From contig CAMCLD010000007.1 of assembly GCA_945875635.1 (NCBI GenBank), forward strand, positions 1-64,000: a stretch of 64,000 nucleotides of DNA, read 5' to 3'. This DNA comes from an uncultured Prevotella sp. GTDB taxonomy: Bacteria > Bacteroidota > Bacteroidia > Bacteroidales > Bacteroidaceae. The notes under the pieces were generated by a model. The model was not told where the DNA came from. It did no database searches and saw only the letters and a program-made list of their open reading frames with translations. A program made the position numbers and the translations under genes. This document shows, piece after piece, positions 18,001-25,868 of this stretch (positions are counted from its first letter, which is position 1; every line of letters begins with the position of its first letter).

Positions 18001-18358
18001 GTCATTAATTTAATCGCTTACTCAACTTTCGGAAGTAGTAAAAAGAAGGTAAAAGAAGATAAAAGGAGATAAATGACAAAACCATAAAGCTATTGTCCTT
18101 CGTCGATTCTTTAGCTGCACTCGGCATAGCTCAAACAAGCTTGGCTCTGCTCTCGTTTGCAAAAGAATTGTTTTTTATCTTCCATAGCTACCGCATGGAG
18201 CGATAACTTCTCATAACTCCTTGTAACTCCTAAAGTTGAGCACATGCGAAACTTAAAATCGCTTATTTATTGCAAAGTTAATAATATAATCTGAATTAAT
18301 CTAATCATTTTATATTATTTTTATTTAAGTATCTCTAAAGACAAATTCTTTTAAGCGT
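18001..18358. other. Gene-free intergenic stretch
   Basis: No coding frame with family character is seen here. The stretch holds A-rich and T-rich sequence plus fragments related to repeat R1 near 18230-18260 (CACATGCGAAACTTAAAATC). It begins just upstream of the start of the gene at 18000, so it probably contains that gene's promoter, but no clear -7 box was found. Confidence 0.6.
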
Positions 18359-18369
18359 TTGAAATCTAT

Positions 18370-18451
18370 GTTCACCACTGCGAAACGTACATCCACCACT
18401 GCGAAACGTACGTCCACCACTGCGAAACGTACGTCCACCAGTGGTGGACGT
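18370..18451. repeat. 21-bp tandem repeat ending in a palindrome (R4)
   Basis: Three copies of a 21-base unit (TCCACCACTGCGAAACGTACG, with changes in the first copy) begin at 18371, 18392 and 18413. The array ends with a perfect palindrome ACGTCCACC-AGT-GGTGGACGT (18431-18451). The unit shares CCACTGCG(A/G)AACGTAC with the palindrome after pgk at 4841-4882. Confidence 0.8.
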
Positions 18452-18504
18452 AGATTTATATGCATAATTAAGGAAAGTGTAGTGCGTTGTCGTAAAGATA
18501 TTTA

Positions 18505-18632
18505 CTCAAGTTTACAAGTCACAAGTTGCTACTCTTCTTGTTTGACCTTGACAATAACCAGAAATACTAATAACGTCAACACGTCAACTTGTTAACTCTG
18601 AGCAAGTTTTAGCTTGCGAAACTTGAAATATA
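18505..18632. repeat. Intergenic repeat R1, partial copy
   Basis: Has CAAGTTGCTACTCTTCTTGT, TTGACAATAACCAGAAA, CAACTTGTTAACTCTGAGCA and the terminal TTGCGAAACTTGAA of the R1 family. The left terminal inverted repeat is missing. Confidence 0.75.
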
Positions 18633-18711
18633 TATTTAATGCATCAATTGGTTTTCACCTTACCAATTGTAAAAAGTCACGATTAATGACAATCTTTATA
18701 AAAATATTTCG

Positions 18712-18719
18712 TAACTTTG
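18712..18719 (+). promoter_or_regulatory. Candidate -7 box for nudC
   Basis: TAACTTTG matches the Bacteroidetes -7 consensus. It lies 98 bases before the start codon, leaving a leader of about 90 bases that can fold (see 18739-18799). Confidence 0.5.
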
Positions 18720-18738
18720 AAAAGAATTTCAGAAGAAT

Positions 18739-18799
18739 CCGGCATGTATGCTACGTACGATACAACTCATTTGACTTCTAAAGGTGCGCACTGCCGGAA
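18739..18799 (+). promoter_or_regulatory. Possible structured leader of nudC mRNA
   Basis: CCGGCA near 18739 can pair with TGCCGG near 18794, closing a loop of about 50 bases just before the ribosome-binding region of nudC. The inner part contains small complementary segments (GTAC and GTATGCTAC-type). It could be a regulatory leader, but it matches no riboswitch class I know. Confidence 0.25.
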
Positions 18800-18816
18800 C
18801 TTAAATTAATATAATT

Positions 18817-19593
18817 ATGGGAAAAGCATATTGGTTTGTCTTCTGCAAATCTGACATCTTACTGAAAGACAATGGAGACGGTACATTTGACATACCGTAT
18901 GGAGAAAAACCGCCCGTGGACATAAAGGAATGGAACCATATTCTCAACATATCCCCAATGAACGACGGAAGTCTTGTTAAAAGCGTGAGGATTGACAGCC
19001 CCGTGACGGAATCAGTAAAGTATGTCATGTGTGGATTGAGAGCCTCGTACTACAAACTGGAAAAAGAGTTTTATCTCAAGGCTGGGAAATGCCATGAATT
19101 GTTATACTGGGACGACAACACCAAATTCTGCGGTACATGTGGAACTCCAATGATAATGAATACAGACATATCAAAGAAATGTCCCTCATGCGGGAAGGAG
19201 ATTTGGCCTTTGCTTGCCACCGCAATCATTGTGCTTGTTCATAAAGGAGACAAGGTGCTCCTTGTGCATGCAAAAAATTTCAAATCCGATTTCTATGGAT
19301 TAGTGGCAGGATTCGTTGAGACAGGAGAGACCCTTGAGGAGGCTGTGCGTAGAGAAGTAAAAGAAGAGACTGGACTGGAAATAAAGAACATCAGATATTT
19401 TGGCTCACAACCATGGCCATATCCATGCGGACTCATGGTGGGATTCAATGCTGACTACAATGGAGGAGAATTACATCTTCAGTTCACAGAACTGGAGAAA
19501 GGTGGATGGTTCACCCGCAACAGTCTCCCTACCCTACCGGAAAAGCTATCCATAGCACGCATGATAATAGACGACTGGCTTGCAAACGGCTAA
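18817..19593 (+). CDS. nudC: NADH/NAD pyrophosphatase, Nudix family
   Basis: NudC splits NAD(H) into NMN(H) and AMP, and can remove NAD caps from RNA. The 258-residue protein has the NudC layout: an N-terminal domain, a zinc ribbon (CGTCGTPM and CPSCGKEIWP, residues about 107-130), then the Nudix box GFVETGETLEEAVRREVKEE with the following TGL (about 166-188). Just after it comes GSQPWPYPCGLM, the SQPWPFP-type motif that distinguishes NudC from other Nudix enzymes. The start codon follows an A/T-rich leader. It overlaps the convergent MBOAT gene by four bases. Confidence 0.95.
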   Translation: MGKAYWFVFCKSDILLKDNGDGTFDIPYGEKPPVDIKEWNHILNISPMNDGSLVKSVRIDSPVTESVKYVMCGLRASYYKLEKEFYLKAGKCHELLYWDDNTKFCGTCGTPMIMNTDISKKCPSCGKEIWPLLATAIIVLVHKGDKVLLVHAKNFKSDFYGLVAGFVETGETLEEAVRREVKEETGLEIKNIRYFGSQPWPYPCGLMVGFNADYNGGELHLQFTELEKGGWFTRNSLPTLPEKLSIARMIIDDWLANG

Positions 19594-21071
19594 AACTGGA
19601 AATAGATGAATGGCTGTACATCGCTGCTCTTGACCTGAATAACCATATATGCCACAATAACGATGAGCAACGCAGAAGCCACTACACCACCTTTCTTCAG
19701 CAGCTCTATTCCCCTATCCTTCAACGAACATGGAAGCCAATGCGCCACGAATGCCAGCAGCATCATGGCAAACACCCATCTGTATGCAACTATGACTTGT
19801 GGCAGCACTTGGGGATTGAACTTCGTAAACAGCTGGCATATCATAGCCCAGGCAACCGTGAAGTCCTGATTGCGGAAGAATATCCAAGTCAGACACAGAA
19901 GGTGGAACGTAAGAACGACAGCCACTAACCTTCTCCAGCCATGGGGATGATAATGGCGGTCGTGACCCAACACAACCTGTGAAAAGAATTTATGGATACA
20001 GACAAGAGCACCATGAATGGCACCCCAAAGAACAAAGTTAAGACTTGCTCCATGCCACAATCCACACAGCGTCATGGCTATCATCTGGTTAACATACATC
20101 CTGACACGTCCCACCTTGCTTCCACCAAGGGATATGTAAACATAATCACGTATCCATGAAGACAGAGATATATGCCATCGCCTCCAAAAGTCTGACATGG
20201 AGTCTGCCTTAAAGGGAGCATTGAAGTTGACAGGAAACTTAAATCCAAGCAAGAGAGCTATGCCAATTGCCATGTCGCTATAGCCAGAGAAGTCACAATA
20301 TATCTGTACGCTGTAACCATAGAGTCCAAGCAATATCTCTCCACCTGAGAAGAGTGTTGGGTTGTCAAATATCCTGTCAACAAAATTCAGACTTATATAG
20401 TCGCTCACGACAGCCTTCTTGAACAGTCCGGCTGCAATGAGATATACGCCTCGCGCAAACATGTCAGAAGTGACACATAGTGGTTTCCTTATCTGTGGAA
20501 CAAAGTCGCTTGCCCTTACTATAGGGCCGGCTACAAGCTGTGGGAAGAAAGAGACATAGAAGGCATAATCCAAAAGCGAAGGCAAAGGCTTCATGGTTCC
20601 CCTATATATGTCAATGGTATAGCTCATGCTTTGGAATGTGAAGAAACTTATACCAACAGGAAGGAATATGTCCCACGGCTGGAAATTGTTGCCAATGAGC
20701 GAGCTTATCATAGCCCCGAAGAAATTGGTGTATTTGAAATATGCGAGCAATCCCAAATCCACCAACATGCTCAATGCTATAAGCATCTTCTGTCTTCCAC
20801 GCTCACCCGCAAGCCTTGATATGGCACGGGCTATGTAGAAATCCGACACTGTAACAAGTGCGAGAAGAAGGAAATACAATCCACTGCTCTTATAGTAGAA
20901 ATAATAAGAGAAAAGCGTAACAAACAGCAAGCGGGCTGTAAGCTTCTTGCGCAAAAGCATATAAAAAAGAGTGAAGCCCAGAAACAGCATCAGGAACAAT
21001 CCTGAAGAGAATATCATTGGAGACTTCGGGTTATATTGCAGTTGACTTAATATCCTGTCTATAATTTCCAT
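19590..21071 (-). CDS. MBOAT family O-acyltransferase (AlgI-like)
   Basis: The 493-residue protein is a multispan membrane O-acyltransferase of the family that includes AlgI and DltB, which move acyl groups across the inner membrane onto polymers outside. About ten hydrophobic segments are visible. The family motifs are present: PVGISFFTFQSMSYTID (138-154), DFSGYSDMAIG (260-270), FWRRWHISLSSW (295-306) and GLWHGAS (337-343) with the essential His at 340. The SGNH-type gene ends seven bases upstream in the same direction, giving the usual acylation pair. The acceptor, probably a surface polysaccharide, is not shown by the sequence. Confidence 0.92.
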   Translation of the reverse strand: MEIIDRILSQLQYNPKSPMIFSSGLFLMLFLGFTLFYMLLRKKLTARLLFVTLFSYYFYYKSSGLYFLLLALVTVSDFYIARAISRLAGERGRQKMLIALSMLVDLGLLAYFKYTNFFGAMISSLIGNNFQPWDIFLPVGISFFTFQSMSYTIDIYRGTMKPLPSLLDYAFYVSFFPQLVAGPIVRASDFVPQIRKPLCVTSDMFARGVYLIAAGLFKKAVVSDYISLNFVDRIFDNPTLFSGGEILLGLYGYSVQIYCDFSGYSDMAIGIALLLGFKFPVNFNAPFKADSMSDFWRRWHISLSSWIRDYVYISLGGSKVGRVRMYVNQMIAMTLCGLWHGASLNFVLWGAIHGALVCIHKFFSQVVLGHDRHYHPHGWRRLVAVVLTFHLLCLTWIFFRNQDFTVAWAMICQLFTKFNPQVLPQVIVAYRWVFAMMLLAFVAHWLPCSLKDRGIELLKKGGVVASALLIVIVAYMVIQVKSSDVQPFIYFQF

Positions 21072-21078
21072 ATCACAT

Positions 21079-22485
21079 TCAGTTTATTTGGAGTCTTGAC
21101 TTGCGGGTCCAGTTCTGCTGACCTGCCAGTATAGACTTGAACACACCATGAGCCACACCCTTACCAGCCTTGTGGGATATGTGCACGAAATCTTTCGAAC
21201 ACATGTTTTTCTCTGACAGCCTTCCCATGGCACCTTCTCCTCCCATTGACTGGAAAAGGTTGTAGAAGCCAACTCCACATTGTGAGGCAAGTTGCTCTTG
21301 ATAACCAACAAGAAGTGGCAGGGTCCTCATCGTTCCGATAGTTCCATTTACTCTGGCACCTCTGTCTGGCGCACTTACTATCAGTATGCTCGTGCCAGGA
21401 AAGCATCTCTTGAACAAATCAACGACTTTCTTCATCTGACCCATATACATCTCCATTTCCTTTTCATTAGTCTTGGCTGTTATGGCATTAGTTCCAAACT
21501 GGAATATTATCAGGTCATAGGGTCTGATACGGGCAAAATCAGACAGCATACCAGCATTTAACGTGGATAGCGTGACGCCTGATGAACCTCTCATGCTGAA
21601 ATTGTCAAGCACAATGCCATTGTCTGTCTCCAAAGCTGCTCCGTACAATGTATTGCCACTACCATTGACACTGTACGATATCGATGTTGAGGGCATGAGT
21701 GTTTCTACAAACTGAACATTACTTGAAGGAGACAATGAAAAGGATTTGACAATTGAATCATTAACCCTTGCCGTAACGCCACAACCGGATTTTGTCTTCA
21801 AATACAATCTTGACGCGCCCCATTTCATGGTGCGGGGACATTCCTTGTAGCCTCCTCTGAGTGACAGAGAAGCTACAGAAGATGCTGGATAATACCGCTC
21901 TGATATAGAAGCCTCATTAGGACTATAACCGTCTTTCTTCATCACCATGTATTCCTTCAGTCCCGAAAAGCTGCACACAACGGTTGGCTTGTAGCTGATA
22001 AGTTCATTGCCTGCGTCAATCCAGCCAACACCACCACCTCCGTATTTTGCCTGTAGCATATCCCTTAGATACTCTGTGAGGATATCTGACTCTATGAACG
22101 AGTCTCCGTAATAGGCTATTCTAACGGGTCTTCCCAATTGCCTCTTGCGAGACAGAGAATCGAGCATGGCATAAAAATGATTCATTCCATTAGCCTTGCC
22201 GGCAGAGAAATCAACAATACGCTCAACGCCCTTGGGCCATATTTCCTTGAAAGAGACTTTCTTGCCAGCAATGATTTTTGTTTGATCAGTGCGTGGTTCC
22301 ACTGGTTTTGGAATGACATCTATCTGCTCTTTATCAAATGGAGAGTCAGAAATGTCGGACAGGACACTCACCCTTCTCAACTCAGTATCACCAATCTTTA
22401 ACGGTGGAAGGAGATGCAGCGACAACAGCACGAGAACGACCAGTGCTGTCAAAAGGAAAGTTCTGTATATATTATCTTTCATCAA
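21079..22485 (-). CDS. SGNH hydrolase-like protein, partner of the MBOAT acyltransferase
   Basis: The 468-residue protein begins with a membrane anchor or signal (residues about 8-28, TFLLTALVVLVLLSLHLLPPL). The catalytic Ser is in YYGDSFIESD (GDSF at 127-130), and the C-terminal pair lies in CSKDFVHISHKAGK, the D-x-x-H block of SGNH/GDSL enzymes. FQFGTNAIT corresponds to the Asn block. Between them lies a beta-rich insert of about 150 residues. In AlgJ/AlgX or DltD systems such a periplasmic protein passes acetyl groups onto the polymer after the MBOAT protein. The seven-base spacing supports the pairing here. Confidence 0.85.
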   Translation of the reverse strand: MMKDNIYRTFLLTALVVLVLLSLHLLPPLKIGDTELRRVSVLSDISDSPFDKEQIDVIPKPVEPRTDQTKIIAGKKVSFKEIWPKGVERIVDFSAGKANGMNHFYAMLDSLSRKRQLGRPVRIAYYGDSFIESDILTEYLRDMLQAKYGGGGVGWIDAGNELISYKPTVVCSFSGLKEYMVMKKDGYSPNEASISERYYPASSVASLSLRGGYKECPRTMKWGASRLYLKTKSGCGVTARVNDSIVKSFSLSPSSNVQFVETLMPSTSISYSVNGSGNTLYGAALETDNGIVLDNFSMRGSSGVTLSTLNAGMLSDFARIRPYDLIIFQFGTNAITAKTNEKEMEMYMGQMKKVVDLFKRCFPGTSILIVSAPDRGARVNGTIGTMRTLPLLVGYQEQLASQCGVGFYNLFQSMGGEGAMGRLSEKNMCSKDFVHISHKAGKGVAHGVFKSILAGQQNWTRKSRLQIN

Positions 22486-22620
22486 AATTCAACAATAAGA
22501 AAAAAACAAAATGCACCTGCAAAATTACATGTTTTTTACTTTTCAACCGCAAGCAAGCAACAAGCAATATAATTTCATGGCTATTTTCTTGAAATAGGAC
22601 AAGTCACCGCCTCTATTAAT

Positions 22621-23241
22621 TTATTTCCAACTGGATATATAACCGTCAATGACATCTATGCCTTTCTGGGTACTAATTCCTCTCAACAAAACAATGACAA
22701 TCGTGTTGAATATATCCTTAATGCCTAACTGTGCACATTCACTTCTGCCCATAATGCCCTCCATTGCGTAGCTTCCTATCATCTGGACAATCTCGTAGTT
22801 AAGCCCTGGCACAAAATATCCCTCGCTTACGCCACGCTCGAAAAAAGCCAACGACTGTTTGATACGTATCTCGCGTGTGTCAAGAAGATATTTCTGACAT
22901 TTAGGATATTTCTTCAAATCAAGGAAGAAAGAGGGATTGATAGTGTCCAGCTCGTCGATTTGCATCCTCAGATAGTTTATGAGAACATCCATTACATTGC
23001 TGCCTGGTGAGGTAAGCTTCTCAACCTTGTGGCCAGTATTGACAGCATGCCGAACTACAACCTCATATACAAGGTCTTCCTTGTTGTCATAAATCTCATA
23101 TAGTGTGCGCTTGGATATTGTAAGAGAAGTGGCTATATCGTCCATCTTTACCATTTTGATTCCATGTTTGTGAAACATCTGGGTAGCCGCCTCTACTATC
23201 CTTGACCTTAGTTCTTGCCTGTATGGATTGCTCGCTTTCAT
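22621..23241 (-). CDS. TetR family transcriptional regulator
   Basis: The 206-residue protein has the TetR N-terminal DNA-binding domain: RIVEAATQMFHKHGIKMVKMDDIATSLTISKRTLYEIYDNKEDL (about 14-57), with the helix-turn-helix at about 33-52. The C-terminal part is the variable ligand or dimer domain (SYAMEGIMG-type helices). It is divergent from the malic enzyme gene with 179 bases between the start codons, so it may control that gene or itself. That is inferred from position only, and no operator could be defined. Confidence 0.88.
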   Translation of the reverse strand: MKASNPYRQELRSRIVEAATQMFHKHGIKMVKMDDIATSLTISKRTLYEIYDNKEDLVYEVVVRHAVNTGHKVEKLTSPGSNVMDVLINYLRMQIDELDTINPSFFLDLKKYPKCQKYLLDTREIRIKQSLAFFERGVSEGYFVPGLNYEIVQMIGSYAMEGIMGRSECAQLGIKDIFNTIVIVLLRGISTQKGIDVIDGYISSWK

Positions 23242-23261
23242 AAGTGAATTTTAATTTTGTG

Positions 23262-23269
23262 CAAAATTA
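23262..23269 (-). promoter_or_regulatory. Candidate -7 box for the TetR gene
   Basis: On the minus strand the sequence reads TAATTTTG, 21 bases before the start codon at 23241. Confidence 0.45.
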
Positions 23270-23312
23270 CAAAAAACTTCGCAAACTATGAGAGTTTAAG
23301 TAGTATTTTTGC

Positions 23313-23320
23313 TATCTTTG
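23313..23320 (+). promoter_or_regulatory. Candidate -7 box for the malic enzyme gene
   Basis: TATCTTTG followed by CA is the preferred Bacteroidetes -7 sequence. It lies about 100 bases before the chosen start at 23421. The TetR gene's own box is only 44 bases away on the other strand, so one regulator site could cover both. Confidence 0.55.
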
Positions 23321-23420
23321 CACAACCTTATAATAAAAATGATTGCACGCTAATAAATGTAACGACGTCTCTCAAATTATATTAAACTTCAATAAATATA
23401 AAAATTATACTACAAAGACA

Positions 23421-25712
23421 ATGGTAAAGATAACTAAAGAAGCTGCCCTCGAATACCACCAGAATGGCAAACCGGGCAAGATTGAGGTGAAACCGACCAA
23501 GCCTTATCAGACACAGACAGACCTTTCACTGGCATATTCCCCTGGTGTTGCTTACCCATGCCTTGAGATACAGCAGAATCCAGACGATGTATATAAATAT
23601 ACTGCCAAAGGAAACCTTGTTGCCGTGATTAGCAACGGAACAGCTGTGCTCGGACTCGGAGACATCGGAGCTATGAGCGGAAAGCCGGTCATGGAAGGCA
23701 AAGGATTGCTGTTTAAGATTTATGGAGGAATTGATGTCTTTGACATAGAGGTTGACGAGAAAGACCCAGATAAATTCTGTGAGGCTGTGGAAAAGATAGC
23801 TCCTTCATTCGGCGGTATTAATCTCGAAGACATAAAAGCACCAGAATGCTTCCGCATTGAAGAACGGTTAAAGAAGACTCTTGACATACCGGTGATGCAT
23901 GACGACCAGCATGGTACAGCCATAATATCAGCGGCAGGTCTTAAGAATGCGCTTGAAGTAGCAGGCAAGGACATTGAAAATGTCAGGATTGTTGTCAATG
24001 GAGCAGGAGCCGCAGCCATCAGCTGTACAAAATTATATGTAGCTCTGGGAGCAAAGAAAGAGAATATTGTTATGCTCGACTCCAAGGGCGTAATAACATC
24101 TGACAGGGCGAACCTCACACCTCAGAAAGCACTTTTCGCAACAGACAGAAGAGATGTACATACACTTGAGGAGGCCGTCAAGAATGCTGATGTATTTGTT
24201 GGACTGTCAAAGGGAAATGTATTGACACAGGACATGATACGTTCAATGGCAGACAACCCAATAGTATTTGCCCTTGCCAATCCAGTTCCAGAAATAAGCT
24301 ATGAGGACGCAATGGCTGCTCGCCCTGATGTGTTGATGTCAACAGGACGAAGTGACTATCCAAACCAGATAAACAATGTAATTGGATTCCCATACATATT
24401 CCGTGGTGCACTTGACGTTCATGCCAAGGCTATAAACGAGGAAATGAAGATGGCAGCAGTACATGCCATAGCGAAACTTGCCAAGGAACCGGTGCCGGAA
24501 ATAGTCAATCAGGTCTATCATGTCAACGACCTCACATTCGGACCATTGTACTTCATTCCTAAGCCTGTTGATCCCAGACTCATTACTGAGGTTAGTGCAG
24601 CAGTTGCAAAAGCAGCAATAGAAAGTGGTGTGGCAAGAGACAACATAACCGACTGGGACAAATACAAACAAAACCTCAGGCAGATGCTCGGACAAGAGAC
24701 AAAGTTCACGAGATTCATCCATGCAACAGCAGCCGAGCACCCACAAAGAGTCGTATTTGCAGAAGGTGAGCACAACACAATGATGAAGGCTGCCGTGCAG
24801 GCAAAAACAGAGGGTATATGCCATCCTATCCTGTTAGGAAACCCAGACCGACTGAAACGTATGGCAAGCCGCTTGAAACTCGACCTTACTGGTATAGACC
24901 TTATTGACATGAGGGCTGACCAGGAACAAAGGAGAAGGGCAACATACGCCAAGCACCTTGCTGAGAAAAGAGCAAGGGACGGATATACGTTCCAAGAGGC
25001 ATACGACAAGATGTATGAGCGTAACTACTTTGGAATGATGATGGTTGAGACGGGTGATGCCGATGCCTTCATAACAGGTCTTTACACAAAATACTCCAAC
25101 ACTATCAAGGTTGCCAAAGACGTGATAGGTATCAGGGAGGAGAACTCCACATTCGGAACCATGCACATCATAAACAGTCCGAAAGGAATACTGTATCTCG
25201 CAGATACTCTTGTAAATAGCGACCCAAACACCGACGACCTCGTTGACATTGCCAATCTTGCAGCCAGGACAGTGTCATTCTTCAATGAGACACCGAACAT
25301 CGCAATGATTAGCTATTCAAATTTCGGTTCTGATACAGCTCCCGGCTCACTAAAGGTCAAGAATGCCGTCAAGACGCTTCATGAGAACAATCCCGATATA
25401 TGCATTGACGGAGAAATGCAGATTGGCTACGCCCTGAACAAGGAACTGCGAGACCAGAAGTATCCATTCTCCAAACTTGCAGGCAAGGAAGTCAACACGC
25501 TTGTATTCCCTAACCTTACAAGTGCGAGGTCGGCTTTCAAACTGCTTCAGATGCTCTCAAACGACGTCGAGGTTATAGGTCCTATTCAGATGGGACTTAA
25601 CAAGCCTATTCACTTTACTGACTCTGAATGCTCTGTCAGGGACGTTGTAAACATCACTGCCATTGCCGTCATTGATGCATACGTAGAGAAGATTAAACAG
25701 AGAGAGAAATAA
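23421..25712 (+). CDS. maeB: NADP-dependent malic enzyme with C-terminal phosphotransacetylase domain
   Basis: Malic enzyme turns malate into pyruvate and CO2 while making NADPH. With the start at 23421 ([14 protein letters not shown]) the protein has 763 residues. The 26 extra codons back to 23343 have no family character. The malic part (about 1-420) has [26 protein letters not shown] (metal and substrate site) and [12 protein letters not shown] (dinucleotide binding). The C-terminal part (about 430-760) is a phosphate acetyltransferase-like domain ([31 protein letters not shown]), which in MaeB proteins is thought to be regulatory, sensing acetyl-CoA. Length matches MaeB. It stands alone downstream of the divergent TetR gene. 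Confidence 0.96.
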   Translation: MVKITKEAALEYHQNGKPGKIEVKPTKPYQTQTDLSLAYSPGVAYPCLEIQQNPDDVYKYTAKGNLVAVISNGTAVLGLGDIGAMSGKPVMEGKGLLFKIYGGIDVFDIEVDEKDPDKFCEAVEKIAPSFGGINLEDIKAPECFRIEERLKKTLDIPVMHDDQHGTAIISAAGLKNALEVAGKDIENVRIVVNGAGAAAISCTKLYVALGAKKENIVMLDSKGVITSDRANLTPQKALFATDRRDVHTLEEAVKNADVFVGLSKGNVLTQDMIRSMADNPIVFALANPVPEISYEDAMAARPDVLMSTGRSDYPNQINNVIGFPYIFRGALDVHAKAINEEMKMAAVHAIAKLAKEPVPEIVNQVYHVNDLTFGPLYFIPKPVDPRLITEVSAAVAKAAIESGVARDNITDWDKYKQNLRQMLGQETKFTRFIHATAAEHPQRVVFAEGEHNTMMKAAVQAKTEGICHPILLGNPDRLKRMASRLKLDLTGIDLIDMRADQEQRRRATYAKHLAEKRARDGYTFQEAYDKMYERNYFGMMMVETGDADAFITGLYTKYSNTIKVAKDVIGIREENSTFGTMHIINSPKGILYLADTLVNSDPNTDDLVDIANLAARTVSFFNETPNIAMISYSNFGSDTAPGSLKVKNAVKTLHENNPDICIDGEMQIGYALNKELRDQKYPFSKLAGKEVNTLVFPNLTSARSAFKLLQMLSNDVEVIGPIQMGLNKPIHFTDSECSVRDVVNITAIAVIDAYVEKIKQREK

Positions 25713-25731
25713 GACTTCAGTTCATAAGACT

Positions 25732-25760
25732 ACCCTGTCTTTCAGGTTGAAAGACAGGGT
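25732..25760. terminator. Hairpin after maeB
   Basis: ACCCTGTCTTTCA and TGAAAGACAGGGT form a perfect 13-bp stem with a three-base loop, 20 bases after the maeB stop codon. There is no T-tract directly after it. It is the likely 3' end or stabiliser of the maeB transcript. Confidence 0.65.
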
Positions 25761-25771
25761 GTCATAATAGC

Positions 25772-25852
25772 CCAAATCGGTCATTAGACTGTTATGCTCA
25801 AACAAGCCTTCCTAAAAGACTGTTATCAGCATAACGCTAATGACCGATTTGG
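25772..25852. repeat. 81-bp element with long perfect inverted arms
   Basis: The left arm CCAAATCGGTCATTAG (25772-25787), a three-base bulge, and GTTATGCT pair with AGCATAAC, one base, and CTAATGACCGATTTGG (25837-25852). The loop is 29 bases and repeats ACTGTTAT from the left arm, allowing a small alternative hairpin GTTAT-CAGC-ATAAC. It lies between two convergent genes, only 16 bases from the stop of the GH31 gene. Confidence 0.75.
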
Positions 25853-25868
25853 ATTAATATAGGTGATG

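Noticed and set aside
18370..18451. Possible CRISPR array
   Set aside because: Units follow each other without spacers and no cas genes are present, so it is a plain tandem repeat.
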